From positions 1-20,271 of the forward strand of contig CAZLNH010000083.1 in NCBI GenBank assembly GCA_964560775.1: a stretch of DNA of 20,271 nt, written 5' to 3'. The notes under the pieces were generated by a model that had not been told where the DNA came from, did no database searches, and saw only the letters and a list, made by a program, of their open reading frames with translations. How positions within the stretch are numbered: the first letter of the stretch is position 1; the number at the start of each line of letters is the position of its first letter. Below, piece by piece: positions 1 through 5,644 of this stretch. The position numbers and the translations under genes were made by a program. The DNA comes from Woeseia sp964560775. GTDB taxonomy: Bacteria; Pseudomonadota; Gammaproteobacteria; Steroidobacterales; Woeseiaceae.

Positions 1-30
1 TTGTCGCCCGCGGGGCAGGCGAAAAGGGCG

Positions 31-109
31 AAAAGGGGACAGATCTATTTTTTCCTGATGAAGTTATCGACTGCAACCAACGCAAGAAAAAATAGATCTG
101 TCCCCTTTT
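31..109. repeat. Perfect 24-bp inverted repeat, REP/MITE-like, at the M23 gene 3' end
   Basis: Positions 31-54 and 86-109 are exact reverse complements (24 bp each), separated by 31 nt. The arm runs AAAAGGGGACAGATCTATTT and then four more bases (TTTC). The element starts 10 bases past the M23 stop codon, so on the minus strand it could form a long hairpin and act as a transcription terminator. From general familiarity, arms of the GGGGACAGAT type recur in proteobacterial genomes near IS200-like or REP-associated tyrosine transposases. No transposase is present in this window, so a mobile origin is an inference. Confidence 0.8.
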
Positions 110-119
110 GCGGGATGAC

Positions 120-1049
120 TTACTCGGCGCCCTGGCGGATGAAGTTGACCGGGTTGACCTGCTTGCCCTGGTGCAGGACTTCGAAGTGCAGGTTCGGTCC
201 GGTGGCGCGGCCGGTGTCGCCCATCAGCGCGACGGTCTGGCCTTTGCTTACCTCGTCGCCGACGGCAACGAGGTTCTCGGAATTGTGCGCATAGCGCGTG
301 GCATAGCCGTTGCCGTGGTTGATCTCGATGAGTTCGCCATAGCCGTGACGCTTGGAAGACCAGGTGACGACGCCGTCAGCGACCGCGAGCACTTCTGCGC
401 CGGCCTTGCCTGCGAAGTCGACGACATTGTGGTTCGCCGGCTTCCCTGTAAACGGATCTGTGCGCTTGCCGAAGTACGAGGACATCCAGCCGGAGGCGAC
501 GGGCCGTCCCTGCGGCGACACACGCGCCACCAGTTGCTGGTTGATCAGGACGCTCTCGAGCGCGCCCAGTTGAGCTTCGCGGTTGTTCAGCTGCTGGTCG
601 AGGCTCTGCATTGCCTCGAGGACTTCCGGTACGGCTATCGTCGAAGCAAGGGAAGGTTCTTCGGGGCCGCCGAGGGCCGGTTCGGAATCGAAGTCGAACT
701 CGCCGTCGGTCAGGTTCGCCATTTCGGTCAGGAGCCTGCCGAGTGCATCCAGCCGGATCACTCTTGCGTTCATCTGTCCGACGCGGATCGCGAGTGCGTC
801 CAGGGTGTCTTCGGTTTGCTGCCGCGTAACATTTATCGCTTCGCGCTGCGCTTCCACCTCGGCCGTTAGCACCTCGACCTCTTCGGTGGTGAAGCCGGCG
901 CCGTTCTGCGCGGAATACCAGTAACCGCCCGCGAAGGCAGCACAACAAAGACAACCTGCCACGGCGAAGGCGGCAGCCACCGCGACACTGCCGGACACGT
1001 TCAACTGACGGGGCTTGCCAAAGCCCTTGCCAAAAATAACCACGTTCAT
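120..1049 (-). CDS. Membrane-anchored M23/LytM-domain protein, probably degenerate active site
   Basis: This 309-residue protein has a basic N-terminus, one membrane segment (about residues 20-46), a periplasmic helical region likely to form coiled coil (about 55-175), and a C-terminal LytM/peptidase M23 domain (about 185-305). M23 enzymes are zinc endopeptidases that cut peptidoglycan cross-bridges. The zinc ligands His207, Asp211 and His288 and the His255 of the YAH motif are present. Two changes stand out: the HxGxD motif reads HNVVD, so its Gly is Val, and the HxH motif reads NLH, so the catalytic first His is Asn286. The protein may therefore bind peptidoglycan or activate an amidase, as EnvC and NlpD do, rather than cleave. 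The ATG at 1049 has a GGAG Shine-Dalgarno 8 nt upstream. A GEMM-I-like riboswitch lies in its leader. It is divergent from dciA; secA often follows this gene in relatives but is outside the window. Confidence 0.9.
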   Translation of the reverse strand: MNVVIFGKGFGKPRQLNVSGSVAVAAAFAVAGCLCCAAFAGGYWYSAQNGAGFTTEEVEVLTAEVEAQREAINVTRQQTEDTLDALAIRVGQMNARVIRLDALGRLLTEMANLTDGEFDFDSEPALGGPEEPSLASTIAVPEVLEAMQSLDQQLNNREAQLGALESVLINQQLVARVSPQGRPVASGWMSSYFGKRTDPFTGKPANHNVVDFAGKAGAEVLAVADGVVTWSSKRHGYGELIEINHGNGYATRYAHNSENLVAVGDEVSKGQTVALMGDTGRATGPNLHFEVLHQGKQVNPVNFIRQGAE

Positions 1050-1056
1050 TTAGCGC

Positions 1057-1104
1057 ACTCCGCTGGCGTCGCGTGAGTCGGGTAACCTAATGATTTAAGA
1101 CCCG
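1057..1104 (-). promoter_or_regulatory. Candidate riboswitch expression platform: two abutting hairpins over the M23 ribosome binding site
   Basis: On the minus-strand RNA, positions 1104-1079 fold as CGGGU CUUAA AUCA UUAGG UU ACCCG, a 10-bp stem with a UU bulge. One of its pairs is a U-G wobble that exists only on this strand. Directly next to it, 1078-1057 folds as ACUC A CGC [GACGCCA] GCG GAGU, which pairs away the GGAG Shine-Dalgarno (1058-1061) of the M23 gene. No U-run follows either hairpin, so translational rather than transcriptional control is the better guess. This was folded by eye; no energy calculation was made. Confidence 0.4.
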
Positions 1105-1165
1105 TTAAACTACAGGCACGCTGCCATGGCTGGCGCCCACTTGTTATTGTTGGCCTGCATTCAAA

Positions 1166-1262
1166 GGTCACTTCGGTAGCCCCGCTATCGTAGGACCGCA
1201 GGTCCCTTAGATCGGTGGTTTTGCGTCCCCGTCTTTCGGCGGTTATGCCTATGTCGTGCAGG
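1166..1262 (-). promoter_or_regulatory. GEMM-I class riboswitch (cyclic di-GMP-I family), upstream of the M23 gene
   Basis: Read on the minus strand, this stretch contains the GEMM-I signature in order. It has an AGGC.AACC 5' strand (1250-1241), a short helix closed by a GAAA tetraloop (1242-1229), and the hallmark GGGACGCAAAACC (1229-1217). Next come CUAA and a 5-bp GGACC/GGUCC hairpin (about 1205-1193), then UAGCGGGGCUACCG (about 1188-1175). The last block matches UAGCGGGGUUACCG of the Vibrio cholerae Vc2 aptamer as I recall it. Flanking CAC (1258-1256) and GUG (about 1171-1169) can close P1. Two departures are GCAUAACC where GCAAACC is usual, and one C-A mismatch in the GAAA-capped helix. 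The conserved G before the GC suggests cyclic di-GMP rather than cyclic GMP-AMP, but the extra base makes that alignment uncertain. Confidence 0.85.
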
Positions 1263-1264
1263 TC

Positions 1265-1293
1265 AATATGCATAATGACGCTTTTCTTTACAA
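1265..1293 (-). promoter_or_regulatory. Candidate sigma70 promoter for the riboswitch and M23 gene
   Basis: On the minus strand TTGTAA (1293-1288) and CATATT (1270-1265) are separated by 17 nt, each matching four of six consensus positions. The predicted start, about 7 nt past the -10 box, falls at the first base of the riboswitch aptamer, which is the expected placement. No other pair with better placement was seen. Confidence 0.45.
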
Positions 1294-1363
1294 GTTCAGG
1301 CGCACAGAATGTCGACACAGTTCACCGCCACCGGGGCCAAAACGCCTACTTCGTCACAGTTCA

Positions 1364-1678
1364 ATGCCAATAATCCGACTCGAAAACCTCCTGAAGCCGG
1401 GCTGCGACAGCAACCTGGCAGAAATTATCCAGAATGCTAAAAAACTGGAAGGCCTGACCGTGACACTGCGCGGGCAGCTCGATATCGAGGCGGCGCCCCA
1501 CCTGCTGGCCGCGAATGTGCGCGACGACGGGGAACTGGTCCTGATCTGCAGCTCGTCCGCGTGGGCATCGCGCCTGCGGTTCGACAGCCAGGCGCTGCTC
1601 GAGGCCGCTAACGCCGCGGGGGTGCCGGCGACATCCTGCCGGGTGACGGTTGCGCGCCAGTTGCCCGGGGACGGGTGA
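1364..1678 (+). CDS. dciA: DciA-like DUF721 protein (replicative helicase loader family)
   Basis: The product is about 104 residues with the small KH-like DUF721 fold. The family marks are an N-terminal basic helix (QNAKKLEGL), an APHLLAANVRDDGELVL strand pair, and the diagnostic SSSAWASRLRF segment followed by a C-terminal strand. DciA proteins load or remodel the DnaB helicase in bacteria that lack DnaC. The position between lpxC and an M23 gene is the one seen in Pseudomonas-like genomes, which supports the call. The frame stays open upstream to GTG 1256 and ATG 1268. Those starts overlap the minus-strand promoter and riboswitch and would add low-complexity sequence, so ATG 1364, just before the conserved region, is preferred. 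No strong Shine-Dalgarno is visible for any start, so the 5' end is uncertain. It converges on lpxC. Confidence 0.75.
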   Translation: MPIIRLENLLKPGCDSNLAEIIQNAKKLEGLTVTLRGQLDIEAAPHLLAANVRDDGELVLICSSSAWASRLRFDSQALLEAANAAGVPATSCRVTVARQLPGDG

Positions 1679-1684
1679 CGCACT

Positions 1685-1791
1685 ATCGTCGTCATCGCGA
1701 GGAGCGCAGCGACGTGGCGACCTTGTAATATCTATGACTCTGCCAATCGGAACGAGATTGCCACGCCCTTCGGGCTCGCAACGACGGTGAT
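1685..1791. repeat. ~100-bp imperfect palindrome between the convergent dciA and lpxC ends
   Basis: The left arm (about 1689-1724, containing GTCATCGCGAGGAGCG and CGTGGCGACCTTG) pairs with the right arm (about 1752-1790, containing CGAGATTGCCACGCCC and GGGCTCGCAACGAC). The arms share the blocks GTCRTYGCGAG and CGTGGCRAYCT around a differing centre of 9-11 nt. This resembles a dispersed GCGAGGAGCGAAGCGACG-type intergenic repeat seen in many proteobacteria. It fills nearly the whole 119-bp convergent spacer, so it may serve as a bidirectional terminator. Confidence 0.7.
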
Positions 1792-1797
1792 GACCGG

Positions 1798-2706
1798 TCA
1801 GGCGTAGGCAGGTGTCGCGTACGAAATGGGGGCTTTGCCGGGGTCGTCAAAAGTAACTTCGTCGTAGCAGGTGGCGTCAGCCAGTACGGCCCTGAGTAGT
1901 TTGTTGTTGAGATCGTGGCCGGACTTGTGCGCCGAAAATTCGCCGATCAGGCTGTGCCCGAGAAGGTAGATGTCACCGATGGCATCAAGGATCTTGTGGA
2001 TGACAAACTCGTTGGCATAGCGCAGGCCGTCTTCGTTCAGTATCCGGTAATCGTCCAGCACGATTGCATTGTCCATGCTGCCACCGAGCGTCAGGTTGCG
2101 TTCCCGCAATGCCTCGACATCGCGCAGAAAGCAGAACGTTCGCGCGCGGCTGACTTCCTTCAGAAACGACGTCGATGAAAAGTCGATTGATGCCGACTGG
2201 CTGAGCTTGTTCAGTACCGGGTGATTGAATGCAATCGAGAAATTGACCTTGAAGCCGTTAAACGGGGTGAACTGCGCCCATTTGTCACCCTCCTCGACGC
2301 GCACCTTGCGCTTGACGCGGAAGAAACGCTTGGCCGCATTTTGTTCCTCGATGCCCGCTGACTGCAGCAGGAAGACGAAGGGTCCGGCGCTGCCATCCAT
2401 GATCGGCACTTCAGGTGCCGAGAGGTCAACCGTGAGATTGTCGATACCTAGGCCGGCCAGTGCCGACATCAGGTGTTCGACTGTCGCTACCTTGACGCCG
2501 TCCTTGCTGAGCGTCGTGCCCAGCATCGTCTCGTTGACGAGCTCCGCTCGCGCCGGGATATCGACAGGTTCATCGAGATCGACGCGCCGAAAAGTGATGC
2601 CTGAGTTTGCAGCGGCCGGCCGCAGGGTCATGTAGACCTTGTCGCCGCTGTGCAAACCGACGCCGGTCGCACGGATCGCTGTTTTCAATGTTCGTTGTCG
2701 CAACAT
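1798..2706 (-). CDS. lpxC: UDP-3-O-acyl-N-acetylglucosamine deacetylase LpxC
   Basis: LpxC carries out the committed step of lipid A synthesis: zinc-dependent removal of the N-acetyl group from UDP-3-O-acyl-GlcNAc in the cytoplasm. The protein is 302 residues, close to the E. coli length of 305, and starts MLRQRTLKTAIRATGVGLH as the family does. The zinc ligands are His78 (TVEHLM), His237 and Asp241 (HKILDAIGD). Catalytic Glu77, Lys238 and His264 (KSGHDLNN) are also present. The frame extends upstream to GTG 2769, but that extension is not family-like, so ATG 2706 is used; its Shine-Dalgarno is weak. The C-terminus (ATPAYA) is short and nonpolar, like the tail that FtsH recognises in E. coli, which would be a possible control point. 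The gene is separated from ftsZ by a terminator and 383 nt. Confidence 0.97.
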   Translation of the reverse strand: MLRQRTLKTAIRATGVGLHSGDKVYMTLRPAAANSGITFRRVDLDEPVDIPARAELVNETMLGTTLSKDGVKVATVEHLMSALAGLGIDNLTVDLSAPEVPIMDGSAGPFVFLLQSAGIEEQNAAKRFFRVKRKVRVEEGDKWAQFTPFNGFKVNFSIAFNHPVLNKLSQSASIDFSSTSFLKEVSRARTFCFLRDVEALRERNLTLGGSMDNAIVLDDYRILNEDGLRYANEFVIHKILDAIGDIYLLGHSLIGEFSAHKSGHDLNNKLLRAVLADATCYDEVTFDDPGKAPISYATPAYA

Positions 2707-2783
2707 AGCCACAAATACTCGTGTACATCCCGGCCGGAGCCTGCCTTTGCCTGGCCTGTCGTCAGGCACCCAAACCCCGGATA

Positions 2784-2810
2784 GTCATTGCAAAGTCCAT
2801 TGCAAATGAC
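2784..2810. repeat. Tandem 9-bp direct repeat inside a short inverted repeat in the lpxC leader
   Basis: CATTGCAAA occurs at 2786-2794 and again at 2798-2806, a 12-bp period. The pair is framed by GTCAT (2784-2788) and ATGAC (2806-2810). It lies about 80-100 nt upstream of the lpxC start. It could be a protein-binding site or part of a structured leader; no known operator was recognised. Confidence 0.5.
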
Positions 2811-2884
2811 CGGTATCGAATGCCGGCGAATACGTCCGGCGGTATTACCAGGGTGGCCCTGTTGCAGAATCACCACCGGGTTTT

Positions 2885-2903
2885 CAATGGCTTGCAGCCA
2901 TTG
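2885..2903. repeat. 8-bp inverted repeat near the predicted 5' end of the lpxC mRNA
   Basis: CAATGGCT and AGCCATTG are perfect complements around a 3-nt centre (TGC). With the predicted lpxC promoter at 2914-2942, transcription would start near 2907, so this would form a hairpin right at the mRNA 5' end. It lacks a U-run and is unlikely to be a terminator. Confidence 0.5.
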
Positions 2904-2913
2904 TTTCAATCAA

Positions 2914-2942
2914 ATTAACGCGCAAGGTTACCATACGACCAA
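2914..2942 (-). promoter_or_regulatory. Candidate promoter for lpxC
   Basis: On the minus strand TTGGTC (2942-2937) and GTTAAT (2919-2914) are spaced by 17 nt. The match to sigma70 consensus is moderate. A promoter is expected here because a hairpin terminator follows ftsZ and lpxC lies about 200 nt downstream. Confidence 0.35.
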
Positions 2943-2992
2943 CTTTAGACAAGCGCCGGGCGCACAGTGCTCCAAGCCCGACGGTCACTCTG

Positions 2993-3025
2993 AAAACGAC
3001 CGGCCAGGACGAATCCTGACCGGTC
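2993..3025 (-). terminator. Rho-independent terminator after ftsZ
   Basis: The minus-strand RNA folds as GACCGG U CAGGA UUCG UCCUG G CCGGUC, a 12-bp stem with one U-G pair and a stable UUCG tetraloop, followed by GUUUUC. It lies 65 nt past the ftsZ stop codon. The U-run is short (four), so termination may be partial. The U-G pair becomes an A-C mismatch on the plus strand, which fits a minus-strand RNA function. Confidence 0.75.
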
Positions 3026-3089
3026 GCAGCGGAGGCGGAACGCGCGGCCGAGTGAGCACAACCAGCACGTTCCCTTGACAGCCCAGTCG

Positions 3090-4232
3090 TCAGTCGGCCT
3101 GACGGCCCAGGAACGCCGGAATGTCCAGCAACTCTTCCTGCAATCCGCCGTTCTCGAGGCCATCGCCAACAGCACGCTTGCGCTGCACCGTCGGCTTGTC
3201 GAGCGTCTGGTAATTCGGCTCGCGCGATTCCGTGGACCGTCGTACTACCCGCATGGGTGTAGTCGACCGGGCCGCATGCTGGCCGAGCCCGGTTGCAACC
3301 ACGGTCACGCGGATACGATCGCTCATATCCGGATCGATGACGGTCCCGACAACCACGGTCGCATCATCTGACGCAAATTCCTTGATCGTGTTGCCGACTT
3401 CCTGGAATTCACCGATCGACAGATCCATGCCAGCCGTAACGTTGACGAGAATGCCATTGGCGCCGGCAAGGTTTATATCTTCGAGGAGCGGACTCGACAC
3501 GGCCATTTCCGCCGCCTCGCGTGCACGTCCTTCGCCGGATGACGAACCGGACCCCATCATCGCCATGCCCATCTCGGCCATGACCGTGCGGACGTCAGCA
3601 AAGTCGACGTTGATCAACCCCGGCCGGGTAATCAGCTCGGCAATGCCCTGCACGGCCCCTTGCAGGACCTGGTTCGCGGAACGAAACGCATCGAGCAGCG
3701 TCGTTTCACCACCCAGCACCGTCAGCAGCTTTTCGTTCGGAATGGTAATCAGCGAATCCACGTATTTACCGAGTTCGGCAATACCGTGTTCGGCAATCTG
3801 CATCCGCTTGCTGCCTTCGAGAATAAACGGTTTGGTGACGACCGCGACGGTCAGGATGCCAAGTTCCTTGGCGACCTGGGCAACCACCGGCGCCGCGCCA
3901 GTGCCGGTACCGCCGCCCATCCCGGCCGTGATGAACAGCATATCGGCGCCTTCAATTACCTCATGAATGCGATCGCGGTCCTCCATTGCAGCCTGGCGGC
4001 CGACATCCGGGTCCGCGCCCGCACCCAGCCCCTTGGTAATATTGCAGCCGATCTGCAATGCGGTACGCACGCGGGCGCTGTTGAGCGCCTGGGCATCCGT
4101 ATTCGCACAGATGAAATCGACTCCCTCGATACCGGCATTGACCATGTGTGCAACGGCGTTGCCGCCGCCACCGCCAACGCCGATCACCTTGATCACAGCG
4201 CTCTGGCTGTGCGCGTCCATTAACTCAAACAT
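3090..4232 (-). CDS. ftsZ: Cell division GTPase FtsZ
   Basis: FtsZ is the tubulin-like GTPase that polymerises into the Z-ring at midcell. The 380-residue protein opens MFELMDAHSQSAVIKVIGV, as in E. coli. It carries GGGGGNAV (about 19-27), the tubulin signature GGGTGTGA (106-113), and NVDFADVRTVM in the T7 loop region. A linker of about 50 residues follows from near residue 316. The C-terminal peptide is LDIPAFLGRQAD, which docks FtsA and ZipA; the first basic residue of the usual LRKQAD or LRRQAD is Gly here. A strong GGAGG lies 7 nt before the ATG at 4232. The 123-nt ftsA-ftsZ gap leaves room for an internal promoter, though I found no convincing one, and a terminator follows, so ftsZ ends the cluster. 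Confidence 0.99.
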   Translation of the reverse strand: MFELMDAHSQSAVIKVIGVGGGGGNAVAHMVNAGIEGVDFICANTDAQALNSARVRTALQIGCNITKGLGAGADPDVGRQAAMEDRDRIHEVIEGADMLFITAGMGGGTGTGAAPVVAQVAKELGILTVAVVTKPFILEGSKRMQIAEHGIAELGKYVDSLITIPNEKLLTVLGGETTLLDAFRSANQVLQGAVQGIAELITRPGLINVDFADVRTVMAEMGMAMMGSGSSSGEGRAREAAEMAVSSPLLEDINLAGANGILVNVTAGMDLSIGEFQEVGNTIKEFASDDATVVVGTVIDPDMSDRIRVTVVATGLGQHAARSTTPMRVVRRSTESREPNYQTLDKPTVQRKRAVGDGLENGGLQEELLDIPAFLGRQAD

Positions 4233-4330
4233 AAAACATCCTCCGCTAAGGATTTCCTGGTATTAAAAAGACTCACTTTTGATCGGGCTTCCTGCATGTT
4301 GTGTTGCTCTTCTGCAATCAACTGATTTCA

Positions 4331-4352
4331 CCGGCTTTCACGTGAAGGCCGG
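4331..4352. repeat. 22-nt palindrome just after the ftsA stop codon
   Basis: The plus strand reads CCGGC T TTCACGTGAA G GCCGG, a palindrome with a single non-pairing position, centred on CACGTG and three bases past the ftsA stop (TAG, 4358-4356). As RNA it forms a hairpin with an ACGU loop. No U-run follows. It may be an RNA processing or attenuation hairpin between ftsA and ftsZ, or a dimeric regulator site. Confidence 0.6.
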
Positions 4353-4355
4353 GTC

Positions 4356-5594
4356 CTAAAACTGTCCCTGGAACCACGATTTCATGCGCTCCCAGACGTC
4401 AACCATTCCGCCGCCTGCCGGCGTACTGCGCTTGCCGCGACGCGCCAGGTTTTCGTAGCCGTAAAGCAGCAAGCCGACACCGGTGGCGTGTATCGGATTG
4501 CGCACGACATCGAGCAGGCCTTCGACATACTGCGGTGAACCCAGTCGCACCGGCATGTGGAATACCTCCTCCGCGAGCTCGACGGCACCTTCCATCTTGG
4601 CGCTGCCGCCGGTAATCACGATGCCCGCGGCGATCAGTTCCTCGAAACCACTGCGCCGCAGCTCGTCGCGAATCAGGCCGAACAACTCCTCGAAACGCGG
4701 CTCGACGATTTCGGCGAGTGTCTGGCGCGCCAGTCGCCGCGGCGGCCGGTCACCGACGCTCGGCACTTCAATTGTCTCGTCCGAGTTGGCGAGCTGCGAC
4801 AAGGCACAGGCGTACTTGATCTTGATCTCTTCGGCGTACTGCGTCGGCGTGCGCATCGACACCGCAATGTCGTTTGTCACCTGGTCGCCGGCGATCGGAA
4901 TAACTGCCGTGTGCTGGATTGCGCCGCCGAGAAAAACTGCGATGTCGGTCGTGCCCCCGCCGATATCAACGATGCACGCACCGAGTTCCTTTTCGTCTTC
5001 CGTAAGTACGGAGTAACTCGACGCGAGCTGCTCGAGTACGACGTCGTCGACCTCCAGCCCGCATCGCTGTACGCACTTGACGATGTTCTGCGCAGCGCTT
5101 TCGGCGCCGGTCACCATGTGAACCTTGGCCTCCAGTCGCACGCCGGACATGCCAATCGGCTCGCGGATACCTTCCTGGTTGTCGATGATGAATTCCTGCG
5201 GCAGGATATGAAGAATCTTCTGGTCCGCGGGAATGGCTACGGCGCGTGCCGCGTCGATAACGCGGTCGACATCGCCCGCGCTGACTTCCTTGTCCCGTAT
5301 TGCAACGATGCCGTGCGAGTTCAGGCTGCGAACGTGGCTGCCGGCAATACCGGTGTAGACGGAATGAATATCGCAGCCGGCCATCAGCTCCGCTTCCTCG
5401 ACAGCACGCTGAATCGAGTGAACGGTAGATTCAATATTGACGACCACACCCTTTTTCAGGCCGCGCGAGGGATGCGAGCCAATGCCAACCACCTCGATCC
5501 TGCCGTCCTCATTGACCTCACCGACAATGGCAACCACTTTCGAAGTGCCAATATCAAGGCCGACAATCAGGTTTTTCTCGGATCGCTTGCTCAC
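4356..5594 (-). CDS. ftsA: Cell division protein FtsA
   Basis: FtsA is an actin-like ATPase that tethers FtsZ to the inner membrane and recruits later divisome proteins. With the GTG at 5594 it has 412 residues and its N-terminus (MSKRSEKNLIVGLDIGT) has exactly the E. coli spacing. The phosphate-binding motifs are LDIGTSK near the start and DIGGGTTD at 210-217. ITGGSAKMEG forms the adenosine site. The last 15 residues (VDVWERMKSWFQGQF) form the amphipathic membrane-targeting helix. An upstream in-frame GTG at 5603 sits directly on the AGGG Shine-Dalgarno, whereas 5594 is 8 nt from it, so 5594 is preferred. The GTG overlaps the stop of a 17-codon ORF by 4 bp, which suggests coupling to ftsQ translation. 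Confidence 0.97.
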   Translation of the reverse strand: MSKRSEKNLIVGLDIGTSKVVAIVGEVNEDGRIEVVGIGSHPSRGLKKGVVVNIESTVHSIQRAVEEAELMAGCDIHSVYTGIAGSHVRSLNSHGIVAIRDKEVSAGDVDRVIDAARAVAIPADQKILHILPQEFIIDNQEGIREPIGMSGVRLEAKVHMVTGAESAAQNIVKCVQRCGLEVDDVVLEQLASSYSVLTEDEKELGACIVDIGGGTTDIAVFLGGAIQHTAVIPIAGDQVTNDIAVSMRTPTQYAEEIKIKYACALSQLANSDETIEVPSVGDRPPRRLARQTLAEIVEPRFEELFGLIRDELRRSGFEELIAAGIVITGGSAKMEGAVELAEEVFHMPVRLGSPQYVEGLLDVVRNPIHATGVGLLLYGYENLARRGKRSTPAGGGMVDVWERMKSWFQGQF

Positions 5595-5644
5595 TCGATA
5601 CACCCTGCCATGGCCATCCGTCCGGCTTCACTGTTCCCCGTCAT
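5591..5644 (-). CDS. Possible 17-codon coupling ORF between ftsQ and ftsA
   Basis: An ATG overlapping the ftsQ stop (ATGA, 5644-5641) opens a 17-codon frame, MTGNSEAGRMAMAGCIE. Its TGA overlaps the ftsA GTG start (GTGA, 5594-5591). Both ends repeat the 4-bp overlap used at nine other junctions in the cluster. No homologous peptide is recognised. Its likely role, if translated, is to carry ribosomes across the gap so that ftsA stays coupled to ftsQ. A chance frame of this length is easily possible. Confidence 0.35.
   Translation of the reverse strand: MTGNSEAGRMAMAGCIE

Noticed and set aside
108..869. Plus-strand open frame of 253 codons opposite the M23 gene
   Set aside because: It overlaps the whole LytM domain on the other strand and shows no domain of its own.
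1308..1438. ATG at 1308 as an alternative start for dciA
   Set aside because: It is in a different frame, which ends after about 43 codons without DUF721 features.
2685..2909. Minus-strand frame of 74 codons in the ftsZ-lpxC spacer
   Set aside because: It runs into the lpxC start in another frame, has no Shine-Dalgarno seen and no family features; the region is better explained as the lpxC leader.
4233..4355. Internal ftsZ promoter in the ftsA-ftsZ gap
   Set aside because: A TTTAAT -10-like box exists, but there is no acceptable -35 at the right spacing; not strong enough to list.
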